Part shown: positions 1 to 11,670 of the stretch, piece after piece
How the letters are laid out: the number at the start of each line of letters is the position of its first letter
Numbering within the stretch: position 1 is the first letter of the stretch
Origin: Sambucus nigra
Taxonomy: Eukaryota; Streptophyta; Magnoliopsida; Dipsacales; Adoxaceae
Assembly: GCA_949130495.1 (NCBI GenBank)
Contig: CASBWL010000424.1
Coordinates: 62,001-126,000, forward strand
Direction of reading: 5' to 3'
Length of the DNA stretch: 64,000 nt
Translations under genes and position numbers: made by a program
Notes under the pieces: generated by a model
What the model saw: the letters and a program-made list of their open reading frames with translations, nothing else
Databases searched by the model: none
What the model was told of the DNA's origin: nothing

Positions 1-1112
1 ACACGGTTTCAATTAAATGCAATTTTACACGAAACCCTAACTTTCGAGGTCCAAACCCGTAAATGGCATAACGAAATCCCGACCCTATTTATCTTAGGGC
101 AATACATGAATTAAACTAAATTAAACTAATTAAACCAAGAAAGCAAGAATTAAAGCAAGAAAACTAATTAATAAAGCATGTAAATTAACTACAAAGCAAG
201 AATAAAGGAAATACAACTAATATTAATGGAGAGGGAAGATGAAAGTACCAATTACAAACCCTAAAGGGTGTCAAACCAAGAGAGGAAGAAGAAGAGCTCT
301 CAAATCCCCAAACCCTAACTATTCTATCTCCTAAAACTATCTAAAAATGTTCCTCCCACTTAATACAATGTTTACCCCCTTATACCCAACCAAAAGCCAA
401 CTTAAAAATAAAGATTCTCGGACTTTTACTGTAGCCGAATCGATTCGGAAAAGGACCGAATCGATTTGGAAATAGGGGAAGCAAATATCTGGCATTCTGG
501 TGCAAACCGAATCGATTCGGTTTTGGGCCGAATCGATTCGCAAGCAACAGGTCTGAATCTAGAGCTTTGTCCTGTTTTACGGAAAATGCCGTCATTTGTT
601 CGTTATAGCTCGGAATGAGGCACAATCGGAGGCTACGCGAAGATAACTCAGAGGAATACAACATCCAAGAAGACATTAGGCTAAAAAACCAAAATATGAA
701 ATGACTAAAATGCCCTTGAATGTGACCTTGAGTGTACTTTAACAGTAAAAACCATCCTAAAAATGCCATAACTCCATCGATACAACTCGGAATCATGCAC
801 CGTCGGCGGCCACGCGAAGAAAAATCAAAGGGCTTCAACTTCCGTGAAGAGCTCGGGATTCAAACCCGAATGCTAAAATTACTAAAATGCCCCCGAAGCT
901 GCAAAAGTCGACGAAACAAATGCCGGAAAGCGTCCGAACTTCATACTAAGCATCCAAATACCTACAAAAGCTCAATTAACCCCTGCAAAACATGTTAACA
1001 TAGAAATCCGAGGTTGTCTGGTTAACGAGCATAAGTATAGGGATTAAGATACCCAAGGGGGCTAATAAGGTGTAGGTTAACGGGTGAAATACGCAATATT
1101 TGCGTCGTATCA
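1..1112 (-). repeat. LTR A: 3' LTR of non-autonomous copy I (partial)
   Basis: Base 1 aligns to about 4855 of LTR B and the two then run together with few differences to the shared end (TTGCGTCGTATCA on the plus strand). Read on the minus strand the LTR starts TGATACGACGCAAATATTG. It carries a cluster of CGAATCGATTCG palindromes at 435-541. The other end of the LTR lies left of the window. Confidence 0.85.
435..541. repeat. Palindrome cassette in LTR A (CGAATCGATTCG type)
   Basis: Three exact copies and one near copy of the 12-base palindrome CGAATCGATTCG lie within about 105 bases, followed by CAAGCAACAGGTCTG. The same block recurs in LTR B at 5290-5395 and in a shorter form in LTR D at 9190-9221. 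Short open frames that cross the cluster only translate the palindrome and are not genes. Confidence 0.85.
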
Positions 1113-1123
1113 CACCCCCTAAC
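1113..1123 (-). other. Polypurine tract of copy I
   Basis: A C-rich run (CACCCCCTAAC) directly abuts the inner edge of LTR A. On the minus strand it is a purine run ending at the 3' LTR, the expected site for plus-strand DNA priming. A second copy of this motif with similar flanks lies at 2968-2976. Confidence 0.65.
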
Positions 1124-3000
1124 TTACACATTGCTAATCCCTAGCCATGAAATACGAAACAACATGAACTACAAGAAAATCAGAAACAGGATACAAGTAC
1201 AAAATGGGATGAAAAAGTAATAAAAAGATAAGGCCACTTTCGCGGGCGAACGATTGCATTTAGCATATGCAATAAGCCGTTAAACCCCTAGGTTACCCTA
1301 GTGGACGAGTGTCGTCTCGTGAGGGTTTTCAGGGATGATACCCACAAACATCACATGGTTTCCTCAAAATATGCCCAACCCAACATGCGACAAACTCAAC
1401 AACAACGAAAATGATTTCAAACATGTTATTAGCATATTGAACAAATTCAAGCTAAAGTCCGTTGTTATTAACAAGTTGAATGCACCTCATAGAATTGAAA
1501 CTTTAAAAGTGGGAGGGGGAAAGCACATGCATAGTGTGATTTGGTGAAAAACTTATATAAACCGGATACTAATCAAAGCAGGCATACATTCAATCCTCAC
1601 GGGCATTACGCTCAACAAATGAATTCACTATGAAAAGGGAGGTAATACACGGGACATGGGGGCATAAAGAGTAAATGTAAATGGAAACTAGGCCGCGCAC
1701 ATGTCACAAATGAGGAACGCTATATAGGAAATGAAAAACTTGCAATCTCAATGAAAGGATACCGCACACTAAAAGAGGCGAAATGCATTTTCACAGATTA
1801 TCAAAACTATTTAAACTTTTGAATTACATCAACCTAAGATCACATTGGACTTGTAATAGGGTTGTAATGTAGGATAGGCTAGGGTACGAAATGAAGGAAT
1901 GTATGTACGGATTCAAAGTGTTCGGGATGAAAACTCGGGATAATGGAGAAATGCCGGCAATATCAAAAATTGGATAACAAGTTCCAAAACAAGCATTAGA
2001 TATATCATCGGGGAGAGTAATCAAAGCTTATTGAACACTATACACAACATTTACAACTTTCTCTTTCTTTTCTTTTCTTCTTTTTCTCATTTTTCTCTTT
2101 TGTTTTCTATTGCTTTTTGCTTTCTCTTTTTCTTCACTTTTTTCACTACTTTCTTTTCTTTGCTTATCAAACTCTCATATGCCTAAAATTGCAACCGCAA
2201 TACAACAACAACATTCAATCCCATGTAACATTCCAAACAAATGTATGTAAGGTGTATGTATGGCTTAAAACTCCAATTTGGAGTTGGTTAAGGGATTTTG
2301 GGTAATGAAACGAAAGGCTAGTATTTAGGCTCAAAGGGGTTGACTAGGGAAACATATATGGTGAGGTCAAGGCTAATATGGGTGATATAACAGAGATTGC
2401 CTATGATCATTTCACAAAGTTTACGCAATTCTCAAGTCAAAACAATATATGAAAATCATGATCAAGTAACACATTTCAAGCATGAACTCAATTAATGAAC
2501 GGTCAAATGAAAGATTATAGAGATTACCAACGAATTCAACGTTTTCAAAGAGGAGAGAATAGTGTATAACACTCACAAACGACGAAAGGTACGAAGCTTA
2601 CTCGGTTTAAGTATATACAATGCAACAAAAGATTATCGAGTTATAAAAATCTTAAACCAAATCAATATGACAAGGAAAGTGCATATGCTCATGGGATAAA
2701 GTTTAATTCATGAAGTTATTCACAATATCAATGATTTGAGGACTAAAGTCTAATAACTTCTAAAATCAAGAACATGCATCATTGAGTTGTCAATCGGATC
2801 GGGCAATTATTAAAATTTATCATCGGAAACAAGGCAAAATTCCCAACAAAGGAGAAAAAAGAAAGAAAATATTTTTGAAGTTTTTCAAATTTTTCATAGA
2901 AAGGCATACTTAGTAACTAAATGTGAGCAAATCCATGGACTACACATGAAATGGATAGAATATCCTACACCCCCTAGCTTAAATGTTGCATTGTCCTCAA
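1113..3000 (-). other. 3' non-coding module shared with the autonomous Athila element
   Basis: This stretch has no credible coding frame. It is bounded by two PPT-like motifs. About 1230-1330 matches 24988-25085 of the Athila element closely: the words CCACTTTCGCGGGC, GATTGCATTTAGC and TAGGTTACCCTAGT appear in the same order. A pyrimidine-rich tract at 2060-2165 corresponds to the one at 25660-25780, and the words near 2290-2340 resemble 25830-25890. I infer that both families inherited the same 3' untranslated module. Confidence 0.7.
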
Positions 3001-3234
3001 TGCGCATTAAGAACACAACACAAAGAGAGGAAAATAACGATATTACCCAAAATTGGAGCGATCTTCATAAGCGCGAGTCCAAAGGAATCTACAAAACAAG
3101 TTAGTACCGAGCATAGCAAAAACAAATAACAAAAAGTTAACTAATTACACTAGACTAAATTAAAAGGAAAGAAATGTAGGAAATGAAGAAAATTAAAAAG
3201 CTAACTATTTACAACCTACTATTTAGACTTCACA

Positions 3235-4203
3235 CTAACTATAAACTAGAAGTCTAAATAGTTGAGGGTCCACCATAAGAACGATTTGACTTTGGAGGAT
3301 AACCGGTGTACCCTCACATACAAGCATGCCTTCCGAAAAATATGAATTCCGTTTGAACAACGGAAGGCATATGTAAGGCGAAACAAATGAACCATCGTCA
3401 ATTAAAAGTTTTGGAGGGACGATGGGGGATTTGGATAATAAGGGGAAAAGGTACACTTGAGGTCCAACAAAAATTGACTCATCTCCCAAAGATTTTTCAA
3501 ATGGAGTGGGAGATGGTGCACACGTGGGGATAACATCCATCGAAAACAAATCCGGTAAATAGTCCTCATCGGCAAAAAGTGTAGAAATTTTAAAAGTTTC
3601 TACCGACTCATAGGAGTCAACTAGTAATTCTAATGGTTCAATGATGGAAAACGTATATGGTAATGAAATAAATTCAATCTCCATCAACATATCGTTGGAA
3701 GGAGATTGCATTTCGGGGTAGAGAGATTCACATTCGATGAGAAATTCTTCGAAAAATTTAGGTGAAACAGAAGTTTCCACCGCCTCGTTGTTTTGTGCGT
3801 AAGAATTCATCTCATCGCAAAGTTCTCCAAGTCTCATTCCAGTATCATTTAGGCTTTCCAAACCTTGGGAGTAAAGAAGCAAAGTTTATTCCAAAGTAGG
3901 CTTCCTCGGCTCAAGAGCCTCGGACTCCTCATTTGGTAAAATCTCATCTTCTAAATCATCGGAATAAAAATCGTCATTGGTTTTGAATAATGAATCCAAC
4001 TCAAGCTCCCAATAACGATTTTCATTGCGATAAATGTTTTCAAGTCTTTCATTTTCAAGAAAATCTTGAAAATGAAAAACTTGAAAACTATCCCCAAAGT
4101 ATGAATCAATAGAATAACCGTAATAACTATAGTAGTAGGACATGATTACCTCGTTGTTTGTAGATGGAGAATCCGAGCAAGAAAGTGAGCAACCGCAAAT
4201 CAA
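3235..4203 (-). pseudogene. Acidic, tyrosine-rich ORF of the non-autonomous element, one in-frame stop
   Basis: One reading frame runs from 4203 to 3235 with a single stop at 3888-3886, splitting it into about 105 and 215 residues. A second ATG at 4142 opens the tyrosine-rich start (MSYYYSYYGY). The protein is rich in Glu, Asp, Ser and Leu and shows no zinc knuckle, DTGA, reverse transcriptase or integrase motif. It lies where gag would start, just inside the 5' LTR and PBS. A diverged relative occupies the same place in copy II (10350-11507): the C-terminal ends (LLSKSPI, RNSYF, LLVYS) align. Conservation at two loci suggests it once had a role in this family. I do not recognise the family and give no function. 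Confidence 0.6.
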
Positions 4204-4316
4204 AGTTTCTTAGCGCTCAAATATGCTATCCTGAAAAAAAGTTTAAAACAAAGAATACAAATACAAAAGGAAAAATACTAAGAAATAATAAAATAATTAC
4301 TATCTAAAACACACTA

Positions 4317-4332
4317 CCCGGAAACGGCGCCA
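4317..4332 (-). other. Primer binding site, tRNA-Asp type, copy I
   Basis: CCCGGAAACGGCGCCA lies 3 bases before LTR B. It differs by about one base from the Athila PBS complement at 34301-34318 and corresponds to the 3' end of plant tRNA-Asp. This fixes the element's orientation as minus. Confidence 0.75.
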
Positions 4333-4335
4333 TTT

Positions 4336-5953
4336 TGTGACCGGGCGGAAAAAGTGTGTTCGTGTGAGGACACAATCGTTTTGTGTTTCGCCGCCGCGAT
4401 ACCAAAAAACCTAAGCTACTACTACACTTGACAAGCAAGCACAGCGGTAAGTCGGGTATCGTAAGAAATCCACAGGGAGTGATTAAATTTTAGATGTTAA
4501 TTGTTTTAAAACTTCAAGAATAAAAATGGTGTAAAAGAAATAAGAAAAGGTGATGGGTGGTTATGGTGGAAAAACAAAAGAGAAGTTAACGCTAAATTAA
4601 AGGAAAGCGAGGATCGGGATCGCATACACACAATCACGGGCTAAACAACTACTAATTAGAATTTCGATTCGAAAACATTTAATTGATCATTTTCAATTAA
4701 GCATAAACATCACGCAATAAGGAATTTAAGCCAAAGTTGCGAGATTAAACATTTAATAAAAAATGGTCACACGCGGATTAAATTCGGATTATCGCTATAA
4801 ACACTGAAGTTGCGTGACAAATAAAGTTAAACGCATAACAATCCAACTTTAATACACGCGGTTTCAATTAAATGCAATTTTACATGAAACCCTAACTTTC
4901 GAGGTCCAAACCCGTAAATGGCATAACGAAATCCCGACCCTATTTATCTAAGGGCAATACATGAATTAAACTAAATTAAACTAATTAAACCAAGAAAGCA
5001 AGAATTAAAGCAAGAGAACTAATTAATAAAGCATGTAAATTAACTACAAAGCAAGAATAAAGGAAATACAACTAATATTAATGGAGAGGGAAGATGAAAG
5101 TACCAATTACAAACCCTAAAGGGTGTAAAACCAAGAGAGGAAGAAGAAGATCTCTCAAATCCCCAAATCCTAACTATTCTATCTCCTAAAACTATCTAAA
5201 AGCGTTCCTCCCACTTAATACAATGTTTACCCCCTTATACCCAACCAAAAACCAACTTAAAAATAAAGATTTTCGGACTTTTACTGTAGCCGAATCGATT
5301 CGGGAAAGGACCGAATCGATTTGGAAACAGGGGAAGCAAATATCTGGCATTCTGGTGCAAACCGAATCGATTCGGTTTTGGGCCGAATCGATTCGCAAGC
5401 AACAGGTCTGAATCTACAGCTTTGTCCTCTTTTAGGGAAAATGCTGCCATTTCTTCGTTATAGCTCGGATTGAGGCACGGTCAGAGGCTACGCGAAGATA
5501 ATCAGAGGACTACAACATCCAGCAAGACATTAGCCTAAAAAACCAAAATATGAAATGACTAAAATGCCCTTGAATGTGACCTTGAGTGTACTTTTACAGT
5601 AAAAATGCCATAACTCCATCGATACAACTCGGAATCATGCACCGTCGGCGGCCACACGAAGAGAAATCTAAGGGCTTCAACTTCCGTGAAGAGCTCGGGA
5701 TTCAAACTCGAACGCTAGAATTATTAAAATGCCCCCGAAGCTGCAAAAGTCGACGAAACATTTTCGGAAAGCGTCCGAACTTCATACTAAGCGTCCAAAT
5801 ACCTACAAAAGCTCAATTAACCCTTGCAAAACGTGTTAACATAGAAATCCGAGGTTGTCTGGTTAACGAGCATAAGTATAGGGATTAAGATACCAAAGGG
5901 GGCTAATAAGGCGTAGGTTAACGGGTGAAATACGCAATATTTGCGTCGTATCA
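4336..5953 (-). repeat. LTR B: 5' LTR of copy I
   Basis: A 1618-base LTR running from TGTGACCGGG to GTATCA on the plus strand, so TG...CA when read on the minus strand. It is nearly identical to LTR A over the shared part and holds the CGAATCGATTCG cluster at 5290-5395. The element-sense 5' edge is at 5953. Only 7 bases separate it from LTR C. Confidence 0.85.
5290..5395. repeat. Palindrome cassette in LTR B (CGAATCGATTCG type)
   Basis: Same arrangement as in LTR A, with three exact palindromes and one near copy, then CAAGCAACAGGTCTG. It sits about 560-660 bases from the element-sense start of the LTR. Confidence 0.85.
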
Positions 5954-5960
5954 CACATTT

Positions 5961-7420
5961 TGTGACCGGGCGGAAAAAGTGTGTTCGTGTGAGGAGACAA
6001 TCGTTTTGTGTTTCACCGCCGCGATACAAAAGAAAACCTAAGCTACTACTACACTTGACAAGCAAGCACAACGGTAAGTCGGGTATCGTAAGAAATCCAC
6101 TGGGAGTGATTGAATTTTAGATGTTAATTGTTTAATTACTTCAGGATTAAAAGTGTAAAAGATGATAGGTTGGAAATGGTGACAAAACAAAAGAATTAGT
6201 TAAAGCTAAATTAAAGGAAAGCGAGGATCGGGATCGCATCCTACCACACGGATCAAAACAACTACTAACTAGAGTTAAGGCTCGAAAGCAATTTAATCGA
6301 GCATATCCAATTAAGCATAAACATCACACAATAAGGAATTTAAGCCAAAGTTGCGAGATTAAACATTAAATGGAAAATGGTCGCACGCGGATTGAATTCG
6401 GATTGTCCCTATAAACACTAAAGTTGCGTGACAAATAAAGTTAAACGCATAATAATCCAACTTTAATACACGCGGTTTCAATTAAACGCGATTTTGCACG
6501 AAACCTAGTTTTCGGAGCTCGGGGTTCGAAAATGGCGGAAATGAAATCCCGACCCTATTTATCTAAAGGTGCATGGTGAGTTAAACTAAATTATGTTAAT
6601 TAGACTAGGAAAGCAAGAATTAAAGCATGTAAACTAGTTAGAAAGCATGGAAACTAAATTACAAGGCAAAGAAAGATGAATAACAAACTATATTAATGGA
6701 GAGGAAGTGAATAGTTCAATCTTACAAAACCACATGGGTTGTCAATCCAAGAAGAAGAGAAAATGAACTCTCCAAACCAAAACCTAACTAAAACTATCTA
6801 AATCATAATATGAGAGTCTCCCCTTTAATTACAACAAAAACTAGCTTATATAGTAAGTTGGAATAAAAGAAAAGAAGAAAGAAAAGAAAGAAAATATCTG
6901 CAGGGAAAAATAGGGGATCGATCGATCGACCCCTGTGGTCAATCGATCGACAGTGTAAATCGTGGCAAAAATAATAAGGCTCGATCGATCGACCCTCAGG
7001 CTCGATCGATCGATCAAGTAGAGGCAGCCTGCAATTTCCCCTATTTTGGCATACTTTCCTTCGTCGCTCAAATCGCCGTAACTTTGTCATACGGACTCGA
7101 AATCAAGCACCGTTCGCGGCCACGCGAAGCTAGCGAGGAGAGCTACAACTTCCGTGTAGATGTCGGGCTAGGTGAACAATCTGTGAAATGACCGGATTGC
7201 CCTTGAACGTGCGGTTGTGTACGAAAATAGAGCGAAGCTCATCCGAAGTTCATACTAACATCCAAATACCTACAAAAGCTCAATTAACCCCTGCAAAACA
7301 TGTTAACATAGAAATCCGAGGTTGTCTGGTTAACGAGCATAAATATAGGGATTAAGATACCCGAGGGGGCTAATAACGCGTAGGTTAACGGGTGAAATAC
7401 GCAATATTTGCATCGTATCA
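5961..7420 (-). repeat. LTR C: variant LTR joined tail-to-head to LTR B
   Basis: A 1460-base LTR of the same family, from TGTGACCGGG to GCATCGTATCA. It differs from A and B in the middle, where a GATCGATC cassette (6915-7017) replaces the CGAATCGATTCG one, so it belongs to a second LTR subtype shared with LTR E. The 7 bases before it (CACATTT) look like the first three and last four bases of an internal region, the remainder having been lost. No PPT follows it, so it represents the outer 5' LTR of the array. Confidence 0.8.
6915..7017. repeat. Palindrome cassette in LTR C (GATCGATC type)
   Basis: Four clustered blocks of overlapping GATCGATC/TCGATCGA within about 100 bases, entered through CTGCAG and left through GATCAAGTAGAGGCAG. 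The position, about 400-505 bases from the element-sense LTR start, matches LTR E and the Athila LTRs. Confidence 0.85.
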
Positions 7421-8245
7421 GAGTGTCTTCGCTTGGAGCCATGCAGACATGCCTGGCATCGACTCAGAGGTTGTGTGCCATAAACTGAAGGTGACAGATG
7501 ATGCTAACCCAATCAAAAAACGATGAAGAGTTTACTCCAGGTAAAAGTATGATGTCATCAGGGAAGAGGTCAAAAAGTTGGAAGAGGAAGAATTCATCAG
7601 GGAGGTCATATACCCAGAGTGATTATCAAACGTCGTCATTGTGCCCAAGGCCAATGGAAAATGGAGGATGTGCATAGACTTCACTGACCTGAATAAGTCT
7701 TGCTAGAAGGACAACTATCGCTTACCATGGATTGATCAGATGGTAGATGCCACGGTAGGGCATGAACTTATGAGCTTATGGATGTGTATTCAGGCTACAA
7801 TTAGATCTTCATGGATGTCGAAGACTCAGAGAAGATAACATTTATCATAGACAAGGGGACCTATTGCTATAAGGTCATGCCCTTCAGTTTGAAGAATGCA
7901 GGGGCCACGTATCAATGTCTTGTAAATAAGATGTTTCAAGATCAAATTGGTAAAACCATGGAGGTATATGTAGATGACATGTTGATGAAAAGGTTGAAGG
8001 CTTGCACTCATGTAACCGACCTGATGAGAAGTTTTGACACCATAGACTTATACAGGATGAAGCTCAATCCTGCTAAGTGTGTCTTCGTAGGAGGAGCTGG
8101 AAAGTTTCTTAAATTCATAGTCAATCAGAGGGGAATAGAGGCCAACCCCAAGAAAATCAAGGATTTGCTTGATATGAAGACACCAAGAAGTATAAAAGAT
8201 GTTTAGAGGCTCACGGGAAGAGTCGTTGCTCTCAACAAATTTACC
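7421..8245 (+). pseudogene. Ty3/gypsy (Tat/Retand-type) reverse transcriptase fragment
   Basis: Plus-strand remains of a gypsy reverse transcriptase, starting at the family's FAWSHADMPGID region and running through KANGKWRMCIDFTDLN, a VMPFSLKNAGATYQ block and the catalytic VYVDDM to a TGRVVALNKF block. The longest open part is 7811-8206 (131 codons); the upstream part has several stops. These motifs are typical of Tat/Retand. No RNase H or integrase follows: the sequence switches abruptly to LTR D. It may belong with the Tat-type 3' end at 13106-15053, but most of pol would have to be missing. Confidence 0.8.
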
Positions 8246-9792
8246 GTTGTATTCGTGTGAGGACACAATCGTTGTGTATTTCGCCGCCACGATGCAAAAA
8301 CCTAAGCTACTACTACACTTGACAAGCAAGCACAGCGGTAAGTCGGGTATCGTAAGAAATCCATAGGGAGTGATTGAATTTTAGATTTTAATTATTTTAT
8401 AACCTCAGGAATAAAAGCGTAAAATAAATAAATGAAAAGGTGATGGTTGGGAATGTTGACAAAAGAGAAAAAGGAAGAAGATAACACTATACTACAATTA
8501 ATAAAACGAGAGTCGGGATTGCATCCCCACCATGGGGTAAACAACTAATAATTAGAATTTTGGACCGAAAACATTTAATCGAGCATTTTCAATTAAGAAT
8601 AAACATCACACAATAAGGAATTTAACCCAAAGTTGCGAGATTAAAAATTTAATCAGAAATGGTCACACGTGGATTAAATTTGAATTGTCGCTATAAACAC
8701 TAACGTTGCGTAACAAAGAAAGTTAAACGCATAATAATCCGACTTTAATAAGCGAGGTTTCAATTAAATGCAATTTTCCCCAAAACCTAACTTTCGGAGC
8801 TCGACGCCCATTAATGGCGGAAACCCAATCCCAACCCGTTATCTACGGACAATACATGGATTAAACTACTTTAAACAACAAATAAACTAATTAAAGCAAT
8901 AAATAACAACAATAAACTAATTTGAAAGCAAGGAAACTAGTTATCAAAGCAAAAAATCAAGAAATACAACTATATTAATGGTAGGGATAATGAATAATGA
9001 ACTTACAACCCATTAATGGGGAATACCCAAAGAAGAGGAAGAAATGAGCTCTCCATACCCAAAACCCTAAAAACTAACCTAAAATTTCTTCTATGAAGTC
9101 TAAAAAAAAATCTCCCACTTAATACAATTCTTTTACCCCAAAATAGCCCACCAAAATCAACTTAAAAATAGAGATTTGCGGACTTTCAGCCGAATCGATT
9201 CGCACTATCCGAATCGATTCGCACCTGGCAGTGTTGAATTCTAAGCTTTGTCCTGTTTTACGGAAAATGCCACCATTTCTTCGTTATAGCTCGGAATTAG
9301 GCACGGTTAGAGGCTACGCGAAGATAACTCAGAGGACTACAACATCCAAGAAGAAATTGGGGAAAAAAACCAAATTATGAAATGACTAAAATGTCCTTGA
9401 ATGTGATCTCGAGTGTACTTTTTAAGTCAAAACTATCCTTAAAATACCATAACTCCCTCATTATACATTGAAATCATGCACCATTGGCGGCCACGAGAAG
9501 AGAAATCAAAGGGATTCAACTTCTGTGAAGAGCTCGGGATTCAAAACCGAATGCTGAAATTACTAAAATGCCCCTGAAGCTGCAAAAGTCGACGAAACTT
9601 TTTTGAAAAGCGTCCGAACTTCATACTAAGCATCCAAATACCTACAAAAACTCAATTAACCCCTGCAAAGCATGTATATATAGAAATCCGAGGTTGTATG
9701 TTTAACGAGCATAAGTATAGGGATTAAGATACCCGAGGGGGCTCATAACGTGTAGGTTAATGGGTGAAATACGCAATATTTGCGTCGTATCA
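8246..9792 (-). repeat. LTR D: left LTR of copy II (truncated outer edge)
   Basis: It aligns to LTRs A and B from GTATTCGTGTGAGG onward to the common GCGTCGTATCA end at 9792, but the outermost TGTGACCGGGCGG segment is missing. Two exact CGAATCGATTCG palindromes remain at 9190-9221. The inner edge runs straight into a TA-rich microsatellite instead of the PPT. Confidence 0.75.
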
Positions 9793-10031
<239 letters not shown>

Positions 10032-10349
10032 CGACGAGTGACACACACGCATGGTCATAACAAAATGGAAAATAAAATAAAATAAAAAAGAAAAACAAAT
10101 GCAAATGCATGAGAATGCGTGTGTGTAAAATTAAGAAAAAATATTTTTGTGACTTTTTTCATTGTTTTCTTAATAATTGTGTGTCGGGGCATATAGTGTC
10201 TGCAAATTGAAGTCCGTTGAACCTACAAAAGAGTTAGAACCATGCATACAAAAAGAAATAAAAAGAGATTAAGTAATTACACTAGGCTAAATTAAGAGAA
10301 AATAAAAATAAAGAAGTTAGTATATTCAACCTACACATAGGAATGCTAA

Positions 10350-11507
10350 TTAGCTATACACTAAAAGTTGAAATTTTTGAGGGTCCATCCAAAACACAAT
10401 TTTACTTTGACGGATCAATAGTGGACCCTCCCGAACATGCATACCTCCCTGAAAATAGGAATTCCGTTCAAACGACATAAGACATGTGTAAGGCGGTAAA
10501 AGTGAACCATCCCCAATTGAAACTTTGGGAGGGAGGATGGGGGATTTGGATAGGAGGGGCAACAAATACACGTGTGAGGCTAGAAAAATTTAATCATCTC
10601 CCAAGTATTTTAATGTTGGAATGGGAGGCGACGCACATGAGGGCAAAGCTGCCGTTATGGAAGGCGGCTCGAGCGAGTACTCCTCGTATGTGAAAAGGTT
10701 TAGAACTAAAAGGTTTTGAACCGATTCATCGGGTACTAGAATTGATGTGACAATATAGAATAAAGGCGGGGATGAAAGAAATTCAATCTCAGGCGATGAG
10801 TGATCATCACTTGAAAATTGAATTTCGGAAGAAATAAGATCGTTTACAATGAAACTTTCTTATTTGAAAATCAAAGAAGAAACGAATTCATTGCAAATGG
10901 ATACTATGCCCTTTTCCTCCTCGTTTTTATTCTCTACTATACCATGGGTCAAGTCAAGGATGCTTTGTTCCAAAGTAGGAACGAAGTCCTCATTTGGTTC
11001 AAAACAGTCTTCGACTTCTTAAGTCTCCGAAGAAAAGCAGTCGTCAGATTCAAATAGTAAATCCAACTCGTGTTCCCAACAACAATTTTCTTCCCGATAA
11101 CGATTCTCAATCCTCTAATTTTCAAGCATTTGCAATCCCTCACCGAAAGTCATAGGGCGAGGAGCAGATTCTTGGAAATGGAAAGTTTGGAAATTGTTCT
11201 CGGGACTACACTCAAAATCATTAACATAAGAATTTTGAAAATGATTACAATTTCATTCGAAATTCTTATCATAAGGATCTTACAACCCAAAATCGAGATG
11301 ATCATTCCCAAAATTGATGTAATCCAAACTTTGGCTTTCGTAATACTCACCCAACGTCCTTTTAGATGTTGCAACTTTTGGGGATTGCAAGTATTGACCA
11401 AAAGTCAATGGTTTACCGAAATTTTGAGAATTATCATTAGGATTACCAAAAAAGTTAGAATAAGACATGATTACCCCAACAAAGGCTTGAGAGAAAAAAT
11501 TCCACAA
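10350..11507 (-). pseudogene. Decayed acidic ORF of copy II
   Basis: Minus-strand fragments at 11507-11280 and 10571-10350 correspond to the start and the end of the copy I ORF (3235-4203): IMSYSNFFG against VIMSYYYSYYG, and LLSKSPILPPK against LLSKSPIVPPK with a shared RNSYF and LLVYS end. The middle is broken by frameshifts and stops. It has the same place and orientation relative to PBS and LTR as in copy I. The function is unknown. Confidence 0.6.
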
Positions 11508-11650
11508 AGCAATGTGCGACGGAAAAAATTCAAGCGTTTCTAGGGGCTCAAATGTAACAATCCGGCAAAAAAGGTTAAAACAAATAATTCAAATAAAAAA
11601 GAAAAAATACTACGAACTAATTAGACAATTACAATCTATAACAAAACAGT

Positions 11651-11667
11651 CCCCTACAACCGCGCCA
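11651..11667 (-). other. Degenerate primer binding site of copy II
   Basis: CCCCTACAACCGCGCCA, 3 bases before LTR E, resembles the tRNA-Asp complement seen at 4317 and 34301 with a few changes. Confidence 0.55.
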
Positions 11668-11670
11668 TTT

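Larger units (their letters stand above)
1..5953 (-). mobile_element. Non-autonomous Athila-like LTR retrotransposon, copy I (left end cut by window)
   Basis: Two near-identical LTRs (A, 1-1112; B, 4336-5953) flank about 3.2 kb of internal DNA. Minus orientation follows from a PBS complement just left of LTR B (4317-4332) and a C-rich PPT complement just right of LTR A (1113-1123). No gag, protease, reverse transcriptase or integrase is encoded; the only long reading frame is an acidic ORF (3235-4203). The PBS resembles the 3' end of plant tRNA-Asp, as in Athila and Tat elements, and the internal 3' module matches the autonomous Athila element at 23338-35888. I infer a dependent element mobilised by Athila-type enzymes. 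The left end lies outside the window. Confidence 0.8.

Noticed and set aside
435..541. Palindrome clusters as a CRISPR-like array
   Set aside because: Spacing is irregular, repeats are too short and the context is a plant LTR.
337..543. Open frames across the CGAATCGATTCG clusters (also near 5192-5411, 24357-24640, 35344-35627)
   Set aside because: They are translations of the repeated palindromes and LTR sequence, with repeated NRFG or RIDS words, in several frames at once.
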